From assembly GCA_913020705.1 (NCBI GenBank), contig CAJWBY010000060.1, forward strand, positions 1 to 24,130: a stretch of DNA of 24,130 nt. Reading direction: 5' to 3'. Positions within the stretch are counted from its first letter, which is position 1. The number at the start of each line of letters is the position of its first letter. Position numbers and translations under genes: made by a program. The stretch is from an uncultured Colwellia sp. GTDB taxonomy: Bacteria; Pseudomonadota; Gammaproteobacteria; Enterobacterales; Alteromonadaceae. The notes under the pieces were generated by a model, which was not told the DNA's origin, did not search any database, and worked only from the letters and a program-made list of their open reading frames with translations. Of the stretch, positions 7,749 to 14,882 are shown piece by piece.

Positions 7749-8762
7749 ATGAAAACGAATAAAAGCTATTACCTTTGTCAGTTGATAGGAACCGTGTTGT
7801 TCTTTAGCTTTCCCTTGTTTGCCGTTTTCATGACTCAAGAAGTTGACACTGATTTTACTGTTGAAATATTTTACTGCCTTCAAAATATACTCGTCTCCCT
7901 TTTATCGACACATTTTATATTGCGGGCCTACATAAAAAACCATCGACAAAATAACCCATCTTATTTCAAAGTATACAGTGTCGCGATAATGTTAAGTGCC
8001 GCAGCGGCGACTGTGGTAGGCGTTATTAACGGGGTTGCTTTCGGCGATGCAGAGAAGTCTTACTTCTCCGTTGACTACATATTGATGAAAAGTATCGTTA
8101 ATCTGTTTATTTTTACATTATGGAGTGGCTTTTATTTAGCAATTACTTTTAATCGCGAACGTATTAAACTTCGAAAGGAGTTACAAGATCAAGAATTATC
8201 AAGTTTGATGAATCAAATAAACCCGCACTTTTTATTTAATTCACTGAATACCATTCGCGGCATGATCTACGAAGACAAAGATAAATCAGCTGAGCTAGTC
8301 ACCAAGCTTTCCACACTTTTTCGTTATAATTTATCTACAGACACTAGAGCACATACTAGCTTAGGCGCTGAGCTAAAGATCTGTGAGCATTATTTAGCTA
8401 TTGAAGAAATTCGCTTAGGTGATCGCCTGAAAGTAAACTTTTCTGTATCGCGCGAGAGTGAATCGGCAAAGATACCCACAATGTGTTTATTAACCTTAAT
8501 TGAAAACGCTCTTAAACACGGAATTGCAAATTTACAGAAAGGCGGTACGGTTTCCTTAGAGAGTAAAGTTGAGCAAAATAAATTATTAATAAAGGTCAGC
8601 AACCCTTACCAAGAGGATTTAGTAAAACCTGGAACAAAAGTAGGATTGAAAAGTTTGCAGCAAAGAATTGGACTTATATTTGGTACACAAGGGCAATTAA
8701 AGCAACAACGTTCAGGAAATACTTTTAGTGTTTCCCTGTCTTTACCTTTCGAAATAAGCTGA
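7749..8762 (+). CDS. LytS-type sensor histidine kinase, copy 1
   Basis: The protein has 337 residues. The N-terminal half has about four membrane segments (near 11-30, 40-60, 76-98, 110-135) with little extracytoplasmic sequence. A short coiled linker leads into a His_kinase (LytS/AlgZ/BtsS family) domain with the phospho-acceptor His160 in NQINPHFLFNSLN. The ATP-binding part has the N-box IENALKHG (Asn253) and a divergent G-box GTKVGLKSLQQR. There is no GAF or other known sensor domain. Its kinase core matches the second kinase at 64 of 78 residues around the H-box, so the two are recent paralogues. No regulator gene adjoins it; the LytTR regulator at 11166 is the natural partner. The ribosome binding site is weak. 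Confidence 0.92.
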   Translation: MKTNKSYYLCQLIGTVLFFSFPLFAVFMTQEVDTDFTVEIFYCLQNILVSLLSTHFILRAYIKNHRQNNPSYFKVYSVAIMLSAAAATVVGVINGVAFGDAEKSYFSVDYILMKSIVNLFIFTLWSGFYLAITFNRERIKLRKELQDQELSSLMNQINPHFLFNSLNTIRGMIYEDKDKSAELVTKLSTLFRYNLSTDTRAHTSLGAELKICEHYLAIEEIRLGDRLKVNFSVSRESESAKIPTMCLLTLIENALKHGIANLQKGGTVSLESKVEQNKLLIKVSNPYQEDLVKPGTKVGLKSLQQRIGLIFGTQGQLKQQRSGNTFSVSLSLPFEIS

Positions 8763-8820
8763 TAGTCCGGCTATTCCCACAAAGCTCAAGACTCATTATG
8801 AAAGATTACTTAAATATTTA

Positions 8821-8850
8821 ACCGCTCATCATTTTTTCTAACCGTTTATC
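8821..8850 (+). promoter_or_regulatory. Predicted LytTR-family binding site (direct repeat)
   Basis: ACCGCTCATC (8821-8830) and ACCGTTTATC (8841-8850) form a direct repeat, 8 of 10 identical, both differences being C/T, with start-to-start spacing of 20 bp. LytTR regulators bind direct repeats on one face of the helix about two turns apart. The first half-site fits the BtsR (YehT) pattern ACC(G/A)CT(C/T)A as I recall it, and both resemble AlgR sites. The repeat lies just upstream of a plausible promoter for the small-peptide gene, the usual position for an activator. Confidence 0.6.
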
Positions 8851-8863
8851 ACTTTTTACCTTT

Positions 8864-8893
8864 TTCACTTATTTCACACTGTATTCTTATTAT
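8864..8893 (+). promoter_or_regulatory. Candidate promoter of the peptide-protease operon
   Basis: TTCACT (8864-8869) and TATTAT (8888-8893) are separated by 18 bp. Both match the sigma-70 consensus only partly, as expected for an activated promoter with a regulator site directly upstream. TATTCT at 8882-8887 is an alternative -10. The start codon follows about 50 nt later. Confidence 0.4.
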
Positions 8894-8946
8894 CACTTAA
8901 GAAGTATAGCGCTCAAAAGTTTAAAGCATTTTAAAAGGAACAAAAA

Positions 8947-9144
8947 ATGACAACATTAAAAATGATTTTTGCCGTAGTAGGTTCATTGATTTTTCTTGGT
9001 CTTTTTTCTGCAGGTTTCAGCACTGCACAAAATCAAGATATGTCCTCAAATGGTTGTGAAAGTAAGAGCAATAAACAGAAAGTTAACCTAATAAATTTAA
9101 AGCCTTTAACGACTAAAAATACCCAATCTATTGGAAAGGGATAA
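8947..9144 (+). CDS. Small secreted or membrane peptide, 65 residues
   Basis: The product has a short basic start, a strong hydrophobic core (MIFAVVGSLIFLGLFSAG) and a plausible signal-peptidase site after AGFSTA. That would leave a 38-residue, polar, lysine- and asparagine-rich mature peptide with a single Cys (Cys37). Alternatively the hydrophobic stretch stays as a membrane anchor. AAAAGGAAC lies 5-8 nt before the ATG, a good ribosome binding site. It heads a cluster with a 14-residue hydrophobic peptide (4-nt gap) and a CPBP protease, and sits downstream of the predicted LytTR site. I do not recognise a family. A substrate of the protease, a signal peptide for the flanking kinases, or a small envelope protein are all possible. 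Confidence 0.7.
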   Translation: MTTLKMIFAVVGSLIFLGLFSAGFSTAQNQDMSSNGCESKSNKQKVNLINLKPLTTKNTQSIGKG

Positions 9145-9148
9145 ATTT

Positions 9149-9193
9149 ATGCCTATTTTACTTTTAATTATACTCATTATCATTTTATATTAG
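9149..9193 (+). CDS. Tiny hydrophobic peptide ORF, 14 residues
   Basis: The ORF encodes MPILLLIILIIILY: apart from Met, Pro and Tyr every residue is Leu or Ile, enough for a short membrane-inserted helix. The ATG lies 4 nt after the stop of the 65-residue peptide gene, and a GGAAAGGG purine run lies about 8 nt upstream as a possible ribosome binding site. The stop is 33 nt before the CPBP protease start. No function can be assigned, and chance is possible in AT-rich DNA, but position and purity of composition make translation plausible. Confidence 0.4.
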   Translation: MPILLLIILIIILY

Positions 9194-9226
9194 TCGCCTT
9201 ATAATAAATGCAGCACAAGGAAAATA

Positions 9227-10018
9227 ATGGCAACCACTGTTGAAAGTACACAAGTAGAGGTTATGTCCAATGAAATCAAAAAACCATGGAGCGCTAAAGC
9301 AACCTTAGGTTTAACCCTGTTGATTTTCATTTTCTACTTTTTAATATCAATAATTGTTCTTGGCATAGCCGCAGGTATAGAAATCAACGCATCAGGTCTG
9401 AATTCAGAATACGCGCTAGATTTTGGTACAGATATTAGTCAAAAGTTAGCACTCGACGGTGACTTTAACGCAATTAATTATCTGTTAACCGCTTTATGTT
9501 TATCTCCCATCATTTTCAACTTTGCTAATAGAAGAAAAATAACAACTGCAGCCGCTTATTTAGGTTTTGACAAATGGCCAGACAGAGCGACATTTATTAA
9601 TTTTAACTTAGCAATATTCGCGTATTTTATATTTTCATATTTTGCCTCAAGCGCTTTATCCATAAAAACGCCTCAAAGTATGATCGACATTTATAATTCA
9701 ACTGATTATCTATGGTTGTTATTTATTGCTGTGGTTATTATAGCGCCAGTTTTTGAAGAACTTCTTTTTCGCGGTTTTATCTACAAGGGGTTAGAGAGTT
9801 CACCTTTGGGTATTGTTGGTACCATTATTATCACCAGTGTTTTATTTACAATGATTCATTCTGGTCAATACGATCTATCCATACTCCTAGTTTTATTTCC
9901 TTTAGCCGTTATTATTAGTTTATCTCGCTATCGAAGCGGAGGGATATATTTACCGATTTATTTGCACTTTGTGAATAACTTATATTCTGCGGTGCATATG
10001 TACTTATTTATGAATTAA
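9227..10018 (+). CDS. CPBP-family intramembrane metalloprotease
   Basis: The protein has 263 residues with about seven to eight membrane segments and the full CPBP (CAAX protease and bacteriocin-processing) signature: Glu177-Glu178-x-x-x-Arg182 (EELLFR), His211 in FTMIH, and His247 with Asn250-Asn251 in LHFVNN. These residues form the glutamate-protease active site in the family (Rce1 type), so it is likely active. Members process peptides or act in bacteriocin self-immunity and regulation. AAGGA lies 6 nt before the ATG. It is the third ORF of the cluster after the 65- and 14-residue peptides and lies between two paralogous LytS kinases. A role in cleaving one of the neighbouring peptides or a kinase is inferred, not shown. 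Confidence 0.92.
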   Translation: MATTVESTQVEVMSNEIKKPWSAKATLGLTLLIFIFYFLISIIVLGIAAGIEINASGLNSEYALDFGTDISQKLALDGDFNAINYLLTALCLSPIIFNFANRRKITTAAAYLGFDKWPDRATFINFNLAIFAYFIFSYFASSALSIKTPQSMIDIYNSTDYLWLLFIAVVIIAPVFEELLFRGFIYKGLESSPLGIVGTIIITSVLFTMIHSGQYDLSILLVLFPLAVIISLSRYRSGGIYLPIYLHFVNNLYSAVHMYLFMN

Positions 10019-10117
10019 ATTAATTATAGCGGCTTTATTTATACGCTAACGCGATAGACGTTATATACTGCCTATCTCTTATATCAAATACCAAAACAGA
10101 CAAAGCAACCGATAAAA

Positions 10118-11173
10118 ATGACAGTAAAAAAGAAATCTAACACCGCTTATTACCTTTGCCAATTTCTAGGTTTATGTGTTGTGCTTGCTTCAGGTATTCT
10201 CGGGCTATATATCGACCCTCAACTTCAAACGCCTGAATTTCAAAACTCAACACCGTATTATCTCCTTAAAAATACGCTTTCTTATACCTCTGCCATTTTA
10301 TTAACCCATTATGTACTCCGTAACTACCAATTTAAAAACCAAGAAACTACATTAAGTGCCTTCTTAAAAGTCATTTTTCTATGCACGTTAATTTCTACAT
10401 TAATCGACAAATTCTTAGAGTGGGCTTTAACACTTCCTGTACCTGATATGTTTATTTATCAAAACGGGATAATTGTGGAATTCATTTTCTACTTATTGAT
10501 AAATTCTATATTTTTCATTACTTGGAGCTTTCTCTATTTAACCATTACTTCAATAAGAGATCGTCGAAAGCTAGCAGAGCAACTAAAAGAGCAACAACTT
10601 GCCAGCTTAATGAACCAAATAAACCCTCATTTTTTATTTAACTCGTTAAATACAATTAGAGGAATGATTTACGAAGACGAAGATAAAGCTGCCGAGCTTA
10701 TTACTCAGCTGTCTACCTTGTTTCGCTACAACCTATCAACTGATAACAAAGCCTACACCTCACTTGGTAAAGAACTTGATGTTTGTCAGCATTATTTAGC
10801 CATTGAAGATATACGCTTAGGTAATCGACTTCGAATTAATCTGAATATATCACCAGAAAGTAAAAACGCTAAAATTCCTACCATGGGTTTATTAACCATT
10901 GTTGAAAATGCGATAAAACACGGCATCGCGCATTTGAAAAATGGCGGGGTATTAACGTTAAATACCAAAATAGAAAATAACATGGTGATTATTGATGTTA
11001 TTAACCCTTATCAGCCAGATTTAGTTAAGTCGGGCACTAAGGTCGGACTAAAGAACTTAACCCAACGGATTGATCTGATTTTTGGTAAACAAGGCAAGTT
11101 AAGCCAAGAAACAGAACACGATACTTTTCATGTAAATATGAGTTTACCTTATGAGCCTATCAAAAATGGATAA
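10118..11173 (+). CDS. LytS-type sensor histidine kinase, copy 2
   Basis: This 351-residue kinase is built like the one at 7749: about four membrane segments in the first 145 residues, then a His_kinase domain with His171 in NQINPHFLFNSLN and Asn264 in VENAIKHG. Even the N-terminus is alike (NTAYYLCQFLG against KSYYLCQLIG), but the rest of the membrane part differs strongly, with an extra charged loop (IDPQLQTPEFQN and around LPVPDMFIYQ). The sensor parts have diverged while the kinase core was kept, suggesting different inputs feeding one regulator. The 3' end overlaps the LytTR regulator gene, the classic kinase-regulator coupling. The upstream gap is 99 nt and the ribosome binding site is weak. 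Confidence 0.92.
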   Translation: MTVKKKSNTAYYLCQFLGLCVVLASGILGLYIDPQLQTPEFQNSTPYYLLKNTLSYTSAILLTHYVLRNYQFKNQETTLSAFLKVIFLCTLISTLIDKFLEWALTLPVPDMFIYQNGIIVEFIFYLLINSIFFITWSFLYLTITSIRDRRKLAEQLKEQQLASLMNQINPHFLFNSLNTIRGMIYEDEDKAAELITQLSTLFRYNLSTDNKAYTSLGKELDVCQHYLAIEDIRLGNRLRINLNISPESKNAKIPTMGLLTIVENAIKHGIAHLKNGGVLTLNTKIENNMVIIDVINPYQPDLVKSGTKVGLKNLTQRIDLIFGKQGKLSQETEHDTFHVNMSLPYEPIKNG

Positions 11174-11888
11174 ACCGCTTAATGCCATCATCATTGATGA
11201 TGAACGTATGGCGCGCCAAGAATTACTACGTTTATTAAAAAAACACCCTAACGTAAACATCGTTGCTCAAGCAGAGAATATAGACCAAGGGTATGATGAA
11301 ATCGAACAACATCAACCTGATATTATATTCTTAGATATTGAAATGCCCGGCGGCACAGGGTTAACGTTGGCGGAGAAACTCAAAGGCGAAATTCCTATTG
11401 TTTTTTGTACAGCTTATGACGAGTTTGCCGTTGACGCTTTTGCGCTTAATGCCATTGACTATTTAGTTAAGCCCATCGTTCCAGAACGCTTAGCTGATAC
11501 CATAAATAAATTTTCTGAACGTGAGGTTATCTCCGAAGAAGCACTACTTAATGATGACTTTAAACTTATGGTTAAGTTTGGTGACCATATGAAAATAATT
11601 CGTTTAGGTGATATTTCTCGTTTTGAAAGTATCGGAAATCATGCCGCAATTTATACCCCAAAAGGAAAAGCTTACTTACACAGCTCTTTAAACAAGATTG
11701 AAGCAAGACTTGATACAAACACTTATTTTCGCGCCAGCCGCGTCGACATAATTCGCCTTGATTCCATAGAGGAGTTGGAACAAACCGTTAACTACGGCTT
11801 AACCGCGAAAATGACAAGTAACATGAACGTAGAAATATCTCGTCGACAAGCGAGTAAATTGAAAGCACAGTTAGGTTTTCCTGTTTAA
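11166..11888 (+). CDS. LytTR-family response regulator
   Basis: From the ATG at 11166 the protein has 240 residues. The receiver domain (about 1-120) has the acidic pair in IIIDDE, phospho-acceptor Asp57 in FLDIEMPGG, Thr82 in FCTAYDEFAVDAF and Lys102 in YLVKP. The C-terminal LytTR DNA-binding domain (about 135-240) includes FESIGNHAAIYT and ISRRQASKLKAQLG. It resembles BtsR/YpdB/AlgR-type regulators. I chose the second in-frame ATG (8-nt overlap with the kinase stop) because it starts directly at the receiver; an ATG at 11151 would add five residues. It is the only regulator in the cluster, so it probably serves both kinases. The repeat at 8821-8850 is a plausible target. Confidence 0.92.
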   Translation: MDKPLNAIIIDDERMARQELLRLLKKHPNVNIVAQAENIDQGYDEIEQHQPDIIFLDIEMPGGTGLTLAEKLKGEIPIVFCTAYDEFAVDAFALNAIDYLVKPIVPERLADTINKFSEREVISEEALLNDDFKLMVKFGDHMKIIRLGDISRFESIGNHAAIYTPKGKAYLHSSLNKIEARLDTNTYFRASRVDIIRLDSIEELEQTVNYGLTAKMTSNMNVEISRRQASKLKAQLGFPV

Positions 11889-11977
11889 TGAGAACCACCT
11901 TTATATCAATATGATGTCGTTAAATATTATTATTCAATTTATAGCTTGATCAAGTACATTAAATAACACGGGATTAA

Positions 11978-12106
11978 AAAATAATTAAAGCCAATGAATA
12001 TGAAGCTTTTCTAGGCCCTATAAAATTTAACTTGAATGGCGAATTTGCAACCATATCAAAACCTATCATATTCAGTTCACCTTTTTATAAAGCAGAAATT
12101 GAATGA
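11978..12106 (+). pseudogene. Start-less ORF remnant, 42 residues
   Basis: After an in-frame TAA at 11975, the frame reads KIIKANEYEAFLGPIKFNLN and on through GEFATISKPIIFSS to KAEIE and TGA at 12104-12106. The residues look protein-like, but there is no ATG, GTG or well-placed TTG start and no ribosome binding site. It may be the 3' remnant of a gene lost from the 495-nt gap between the LytTR regulator and the next gene, or chance. The rest of the gap (11889-11974 and 12107-12300) shows nothing I can name. Confidence 0.3.
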
Positions 12107-12300
12107 TAAACAAAAAGAAAACACCACGGCAAAAGAATAGTATTGCTCAACCTTCTATCCACTACTCGTAAACAAAGGATTGATTTAATTATTAACTCCA
12201 TTATTTACAAGGAATTACCATAAAAATAACATCTAATAAGAATAACAGATAAATATCGTAAAAATCACAATTCTTAACAGCAACCCCTTTCTTTTTTGTA

Positions 12301-12329
12301 TTAATAAGTTGTAATATACAAAGCATAAT
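12301..12329 (+). promoter_or_regulatory. Candidate promoter with dyad in the spacer
   Basis: TTAATA (12301-12306) and CATAAT (12324-12329) are 17 bp apart, a fair sigma-70 match, about 55 nt before the GTG start at 12384. The spacer contains TTGTA-ATA-TACAA (12309-12321), a perfect 5-bp dyad that could bind a repressor. Confidence 0.4.
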
Positions 12330-12337
12330 TGATGTTT

Positions 12338-12366
12338 TGCTTTAAAAGTAATTTTCCTTTAAAGCA
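12338..12366 (+). repeat. Perfect inverted repeat in a leader region
   Basis: TGCTTTAAA (12338-12346) and TTTAAAGCA (12358-12366) are perfect inverted copies, 9 bp each, separated by 11 nt. They lie in the predicted 5' leader of the unknown gene at 12384, a few nt before its AGGA ribosome binding site. It may be an operator or an RNA hairpin. Confidence 0.6.
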
Positions 12367-12383
12367 TATTTATAGGATTTTTA

Positions 12384-12815
12384 GTGCCTTATTCCCAAGA
12401 AAAAATTGAAGAATTTACTCACCCTGTTATTTGTTTATTAGGTGACCAACTTTCATGGCGATGGGAAGATCGATTTTCAGTCATGTTATCTGAATTTTCA
12501 CGTAACAAAAAAGACAAAACACTCTTAGCGCTTCGTCAAGAATTTCAACATGAGTGGAATAAAAAAACGATTAAAAAGGCACCAAAAGAAATTAAAGACC
12601 ACTTAGGCCCCTTGATTAAACTGAGTAAAGACCAAATTATATTAGCTTGTCCTGCAACTGAGACAACACCAGCGATGATTGCATTATGGTGGCCATGGGG
12701 TCACGGAAGTACTTATTCATTACGTTTAGCGCTATTAGACACCCCATATGAATATAATGAAGCTTCAGCTAATAGTGGCGGTTTTGTTCAACGCTTGAAA
12801 AGTCTATTTGCTTAA
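12384..12815 (+). CDS. Unrecognised 143-residue protein
   Basis: The protein is soluble, with no signal peptide or membrane segment. It starts with GTG preceded by TAGGA 6 nt upstream, a good ribosome binding site that fixes the start. Visible features are a Lys-rich middle (about 48-80), a striking ALWWPWGHGSTYSLRLAL stretch (about 99-116) rich in Trp, and a basic amphipathic end (GFVQRLKSLFA). I do not recognise a family and assign no function. It stands alone in its orientation, convergent with the zinc-ribbon/Sel1 gene 15 nt away. Its upstream region holds two palindromes, so expression may be controlled. Confidence 0.8.
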   Translation: MPYSQEKIEEFTHPVICLLGDQLSWRWEDRFSVMLSEFSRNKKDKTLLALRQEFQHEWNKKTIKKAPKEIKDHLGPLIKLSKDQIILACPATETTPAMIALWWPWGHGSTYSLRLALLDTPYEYNEASANSGGFVQRLKSLFA

Positions 12816-12830
12816 TAAGCATTTTCATTT

Positions 12831-13871
12831 TTATGTTCTTATATGAAAATTAACACCTTGTTCAGATAGTACTTTTACAAAGTCGTCCTTCTTACATTCT
12901 GCGACTTGTTTACAAACAATCAGGTATTTATCGATAGCAATTTGGTGATCTTGTATAGCTGCTTCTTGTAACCAAAAAAGTGCTTTGTTTAAATCTTGTT
13001 TACCATGCTTACCTGAGATGTATAATTCAGCTAAATTTACTTGTCCGAGCTTATGCCCCCTTTCTGCTGAAATTTTAAATTTCTCAAAAGCTAATTTAAT
13101 ATGTTCACTTATGTAGCTCGCTTCTAAAAAGGCTAAACCCGAGTTGTTTTGTCTTGCACCGGGGAAATAAGTACTACTTACAAAACGTTTTTTAGGGATA
13201 ATAACAGGCTTGCCACGCAACCTATTTTTGACAGGCCTTTCAACACGGTAAATTGCACCCTCTGCACGCATTTCTTTTAGTTCAGCAAAACTATAATGGT
13301 ATTTTTTTCTTGAAAAAAAGCTGAAATGAGTAACATGTCCCACTCTAATACTTTCATCGCCACCACGCTGCATTTTGTAAAATAGTCGGCTATATGCCAC
13401 TGTGACTATATCACCTGTAATATCAGTTACTTTACCAATACGGTACTTTTCATTAGGACGTAATTCATCAGATAGGTACCGAAAATCAACATGGTAAAAG
13501 TCATTAATCGCTGGTTTTTCGATGAATCTATCTGACATTTGATGCTTCTCAACTTCTCCTTGTATCAAATAACCTAAGAAGATTAATGTTAGGAGCGAGC
13601 CTAAGAATTTACTAATGAGTCGCCAAGCAGGAAACAAGTTTTTTGATAACTCTTTTACTCGTTGTTTTGGCAATGTCGTTATATCAGTTTTAAGCCAGCA
13701 ATGCTGACATTGAACTACAGTATTTTTTTCAATAGGGAAAAATGGAATACTCTCAACAAAAAAGAATGCATATTTAATCACTCCTTTCACTTGATGGTGG
13801 TTACAACCACAATCGGGACACGTTAACTCGTCTATTACGCACCCTTTAATTATCTGTTCACTGTATTCCAT
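12831..13871 (-). CDS. Zinc-ribbon membrane protein with Sel1-like repeats
   Basis: From the first ATG (13871) the protein has 346 residues. A zinc ribbon with Cys18-x-x-Cys21 and Cys55-x-x-Cys58 frames the FFFVESIPFFPIEK stretch typical of the zinc_ribbon_15 style. One membrane segment follows (about 85-103). A central region of unknown fold (about 120-190) contains GKVTDITGDIVTVAY, and the C-terminal third has Sel1/TPR-like helices (about 255-325, with ISAERGHKLGQVNLAELY and ALFWLQEAA). The zinc ribbon is predicted cytoplasmic and the repeats on the other side, or the reverse if the protein inverts. An in-frame TTG at 13928 would add 19 residues that look non-coding. Function unknown; the repeats suggest protein-protein contact. 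Confidence 0.75.
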   Translation of the reverse strand: MEYSEQIIKGCVIDELTCPDCGCNHHQVKGVIKYAFFFVESIPFFPIEKNTVVQCQHCWLKTDITTLPKQRVKELSKNLFPAWRLISKFLGSLLTLIFLGYLIQGEVEKHQMSDRFIEKPAINDFYHVDFRYLSDELRPNEKYRIGKVTDITGDIVTVAYSRLFYKMQRGGDESIRVGHVTHFSFFSRKKYHYSFAELKEMRAEGAIYRVERPVKNRLRGKPVIIPKKRFVSSTYFPGARQNNSGLAFLEASYISEHIKLAFEKFKISAERGHKLGQVNLAELYISGKHGKQDLNKALFWLQEAAIQDHQIAIDKYLIVCKQVAECKKDDFVKVLSEQGVNFHIRT

Positions 13872-13990
13872 TTTATACTCTATTTTTATTCCATTATTTT
13901 TTATACCATTAGTATAAAAATCACACAAGCTTTATTACGAAAACATTAGTAGTTAATGGTTGAGCGTATCGTTCATTTATCATTCACACA

Positions 13991-14770
13991 ATGATACCAA
14001 TTATTTTGCTTATTCCTTTTTACTTAATAATTAGTACCTATTACAATTACTATTTTATTTCTATATGGAATTTACTCTTGCCTAAACAAGTTCTTATTTG
14101 GGATTTACCTTTACGACTTTTCCACTGGTTATTTGCCCTTACCGTCCTAGCCTCTTGGTACACTTCTGATCAAGACAACGATTTAATTGATATTCATATG
14201 AAACTTGGCTATTTCGCTTTAGGCTTACTTGTTTTTAGAATTTTATGGGGGTTTGTCGGTACGAAACATTCACGATTCAGTTCTTTCTTCCCTACACCCA
14301 ATAGGCTTAAGTTGTACATAAATGACTTAAGAAGTAATCAAGTTAAGCATAATACAGGTCATAATCCTTTGGGAAGTTTAATGGTTTTCTTGATGATTTT
14401 TCTAATAAGCCTGCAGGCAATTAGTGGTTTGTTTATCAATGATGACGTATTTTCTTCTGGGCCTTACTACGACAGTGTCAGCAAGGAAGTTGAAAAAATT
14501 ATGTTTTTTTTACATCATAATATTTTTGATTTTATGATTGCCGCTATCGCTATGCACCTTTTGGCAATTGCGTATTATGAACGCGTTAAAAAGCAGTCAT
14601 TAATTCGTCCGATGATCACCGGTAAAAAATCTGAAAAACTGGTTAAGGTTAATGACATAATTCAACATTCTAAAATCTTATTGTCTGTTTTATTAGTAAT
14701 AGCCGTTGCAGCATTTATATATTGGTTAGTAGTGGTGAATGCACCAATTATTGAAGAGTATTATTATTAA
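13991..14770 (+). CDS. Cytochrome b561-family membrane cytochrome
   Basis: This is a diheme membrane cytochrome of the bacterial b561 / Ni-Fe-hydrogenase b-type family, moving electrons between the quinone pool or donors and periplasmic partners. The core begins with VLIWDLPLRLFHW and contains candidate heme ligands in LFHWLF, IDIHMKLG, FFLHHNIFDF and AIAMHLL, across four membrane helices, with an extra C-terminal helix (about 228-250). The start is uncertain. The ATG at 13991 has no ribosome binding site and adds a 29-residue hydrophobic leader. A TTG at 14078, with GGA 8 nt upstream, gives the usual MPKQVLIWDLP beginning and 230 residues. It converges on the cytochrome c' gene, a common pairing in related bacteria, and the two are probable redox partners. 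Confidence 0.85.
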   Translation: MIPIILLIPFYLIISTYYNYYFISIWNLLLPKQVLIWDLPLRLFHWLFALTVLASWYTSDQDNDLIDIHMKLGYFALGLLVFRILWGFVGTKHSRFSSFFPTPNRLKLYINDLRSNQVKHNTGHNPLGSLMVFLMIFLISLQAISGLFINDDVFSSGPYYDSVSKEVEKIMFFLHHNIFDFMIAAIAMHLLAIAYYERVKKQSLIRPMITGKKSEKLVKVNDIIQHSKILLSVLLVIAVAAFIYWLVVVNAPIIEEYYY

Positions 14771-14791
14771 TTTTACCTTTATACTTTCTGA

Positions 14792-14826
14792 ATTTCAGCC
14801 TCGTCTTAGAGAACGAAGGCTGAAAT
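14792..14826. terminator. Strong hairpin between convergent cytochrome genes
   Basis: ATTTCAGCC plus TCGT (14792-14804) pairs with ACGAAGGCTGAAAT (14813-14826), 13 bp with one bulged base and an 8-nt loop. It sits between the convergent cytochrome b561 and c' genes and could end both transcripts or protect their 3' ends. No T-run follows on either strand, so it is not a textbook intrinsic terminator. Confidence 0.5.
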
Positions 14827-14882
14827 GCAGTTGTGTGGTTAATGTATAAAATAATGTAGTTTTGGCACTAACCGATTTCTAA

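Noticed and set aside
8390..8602. A minus-strand frame inside the first kinase, with a similar one at 10792-10983 in the second
   Set aside because: Both are antisense shadows of the conserved kinase core. Their similarity simply reflects the paralogy of the kinases.
12821..12850. ATTTTCAT / ATGAAAAT inverted repeat between convergent genes
   Set aside because: It is an 8-bp, purely AT-rich stem overlapping a coding end. It could be a weak bidirectional terminator but is too likely by chance to call.
14857..14868. TAGTTTTGGCAC, repeated exactly at 19572-19583
   Set aside because: A shared 12-mer is expected several times by chance in a 24-kb AT-rich window, and the first copy has no matching -12 element or downstream gene on that strand.
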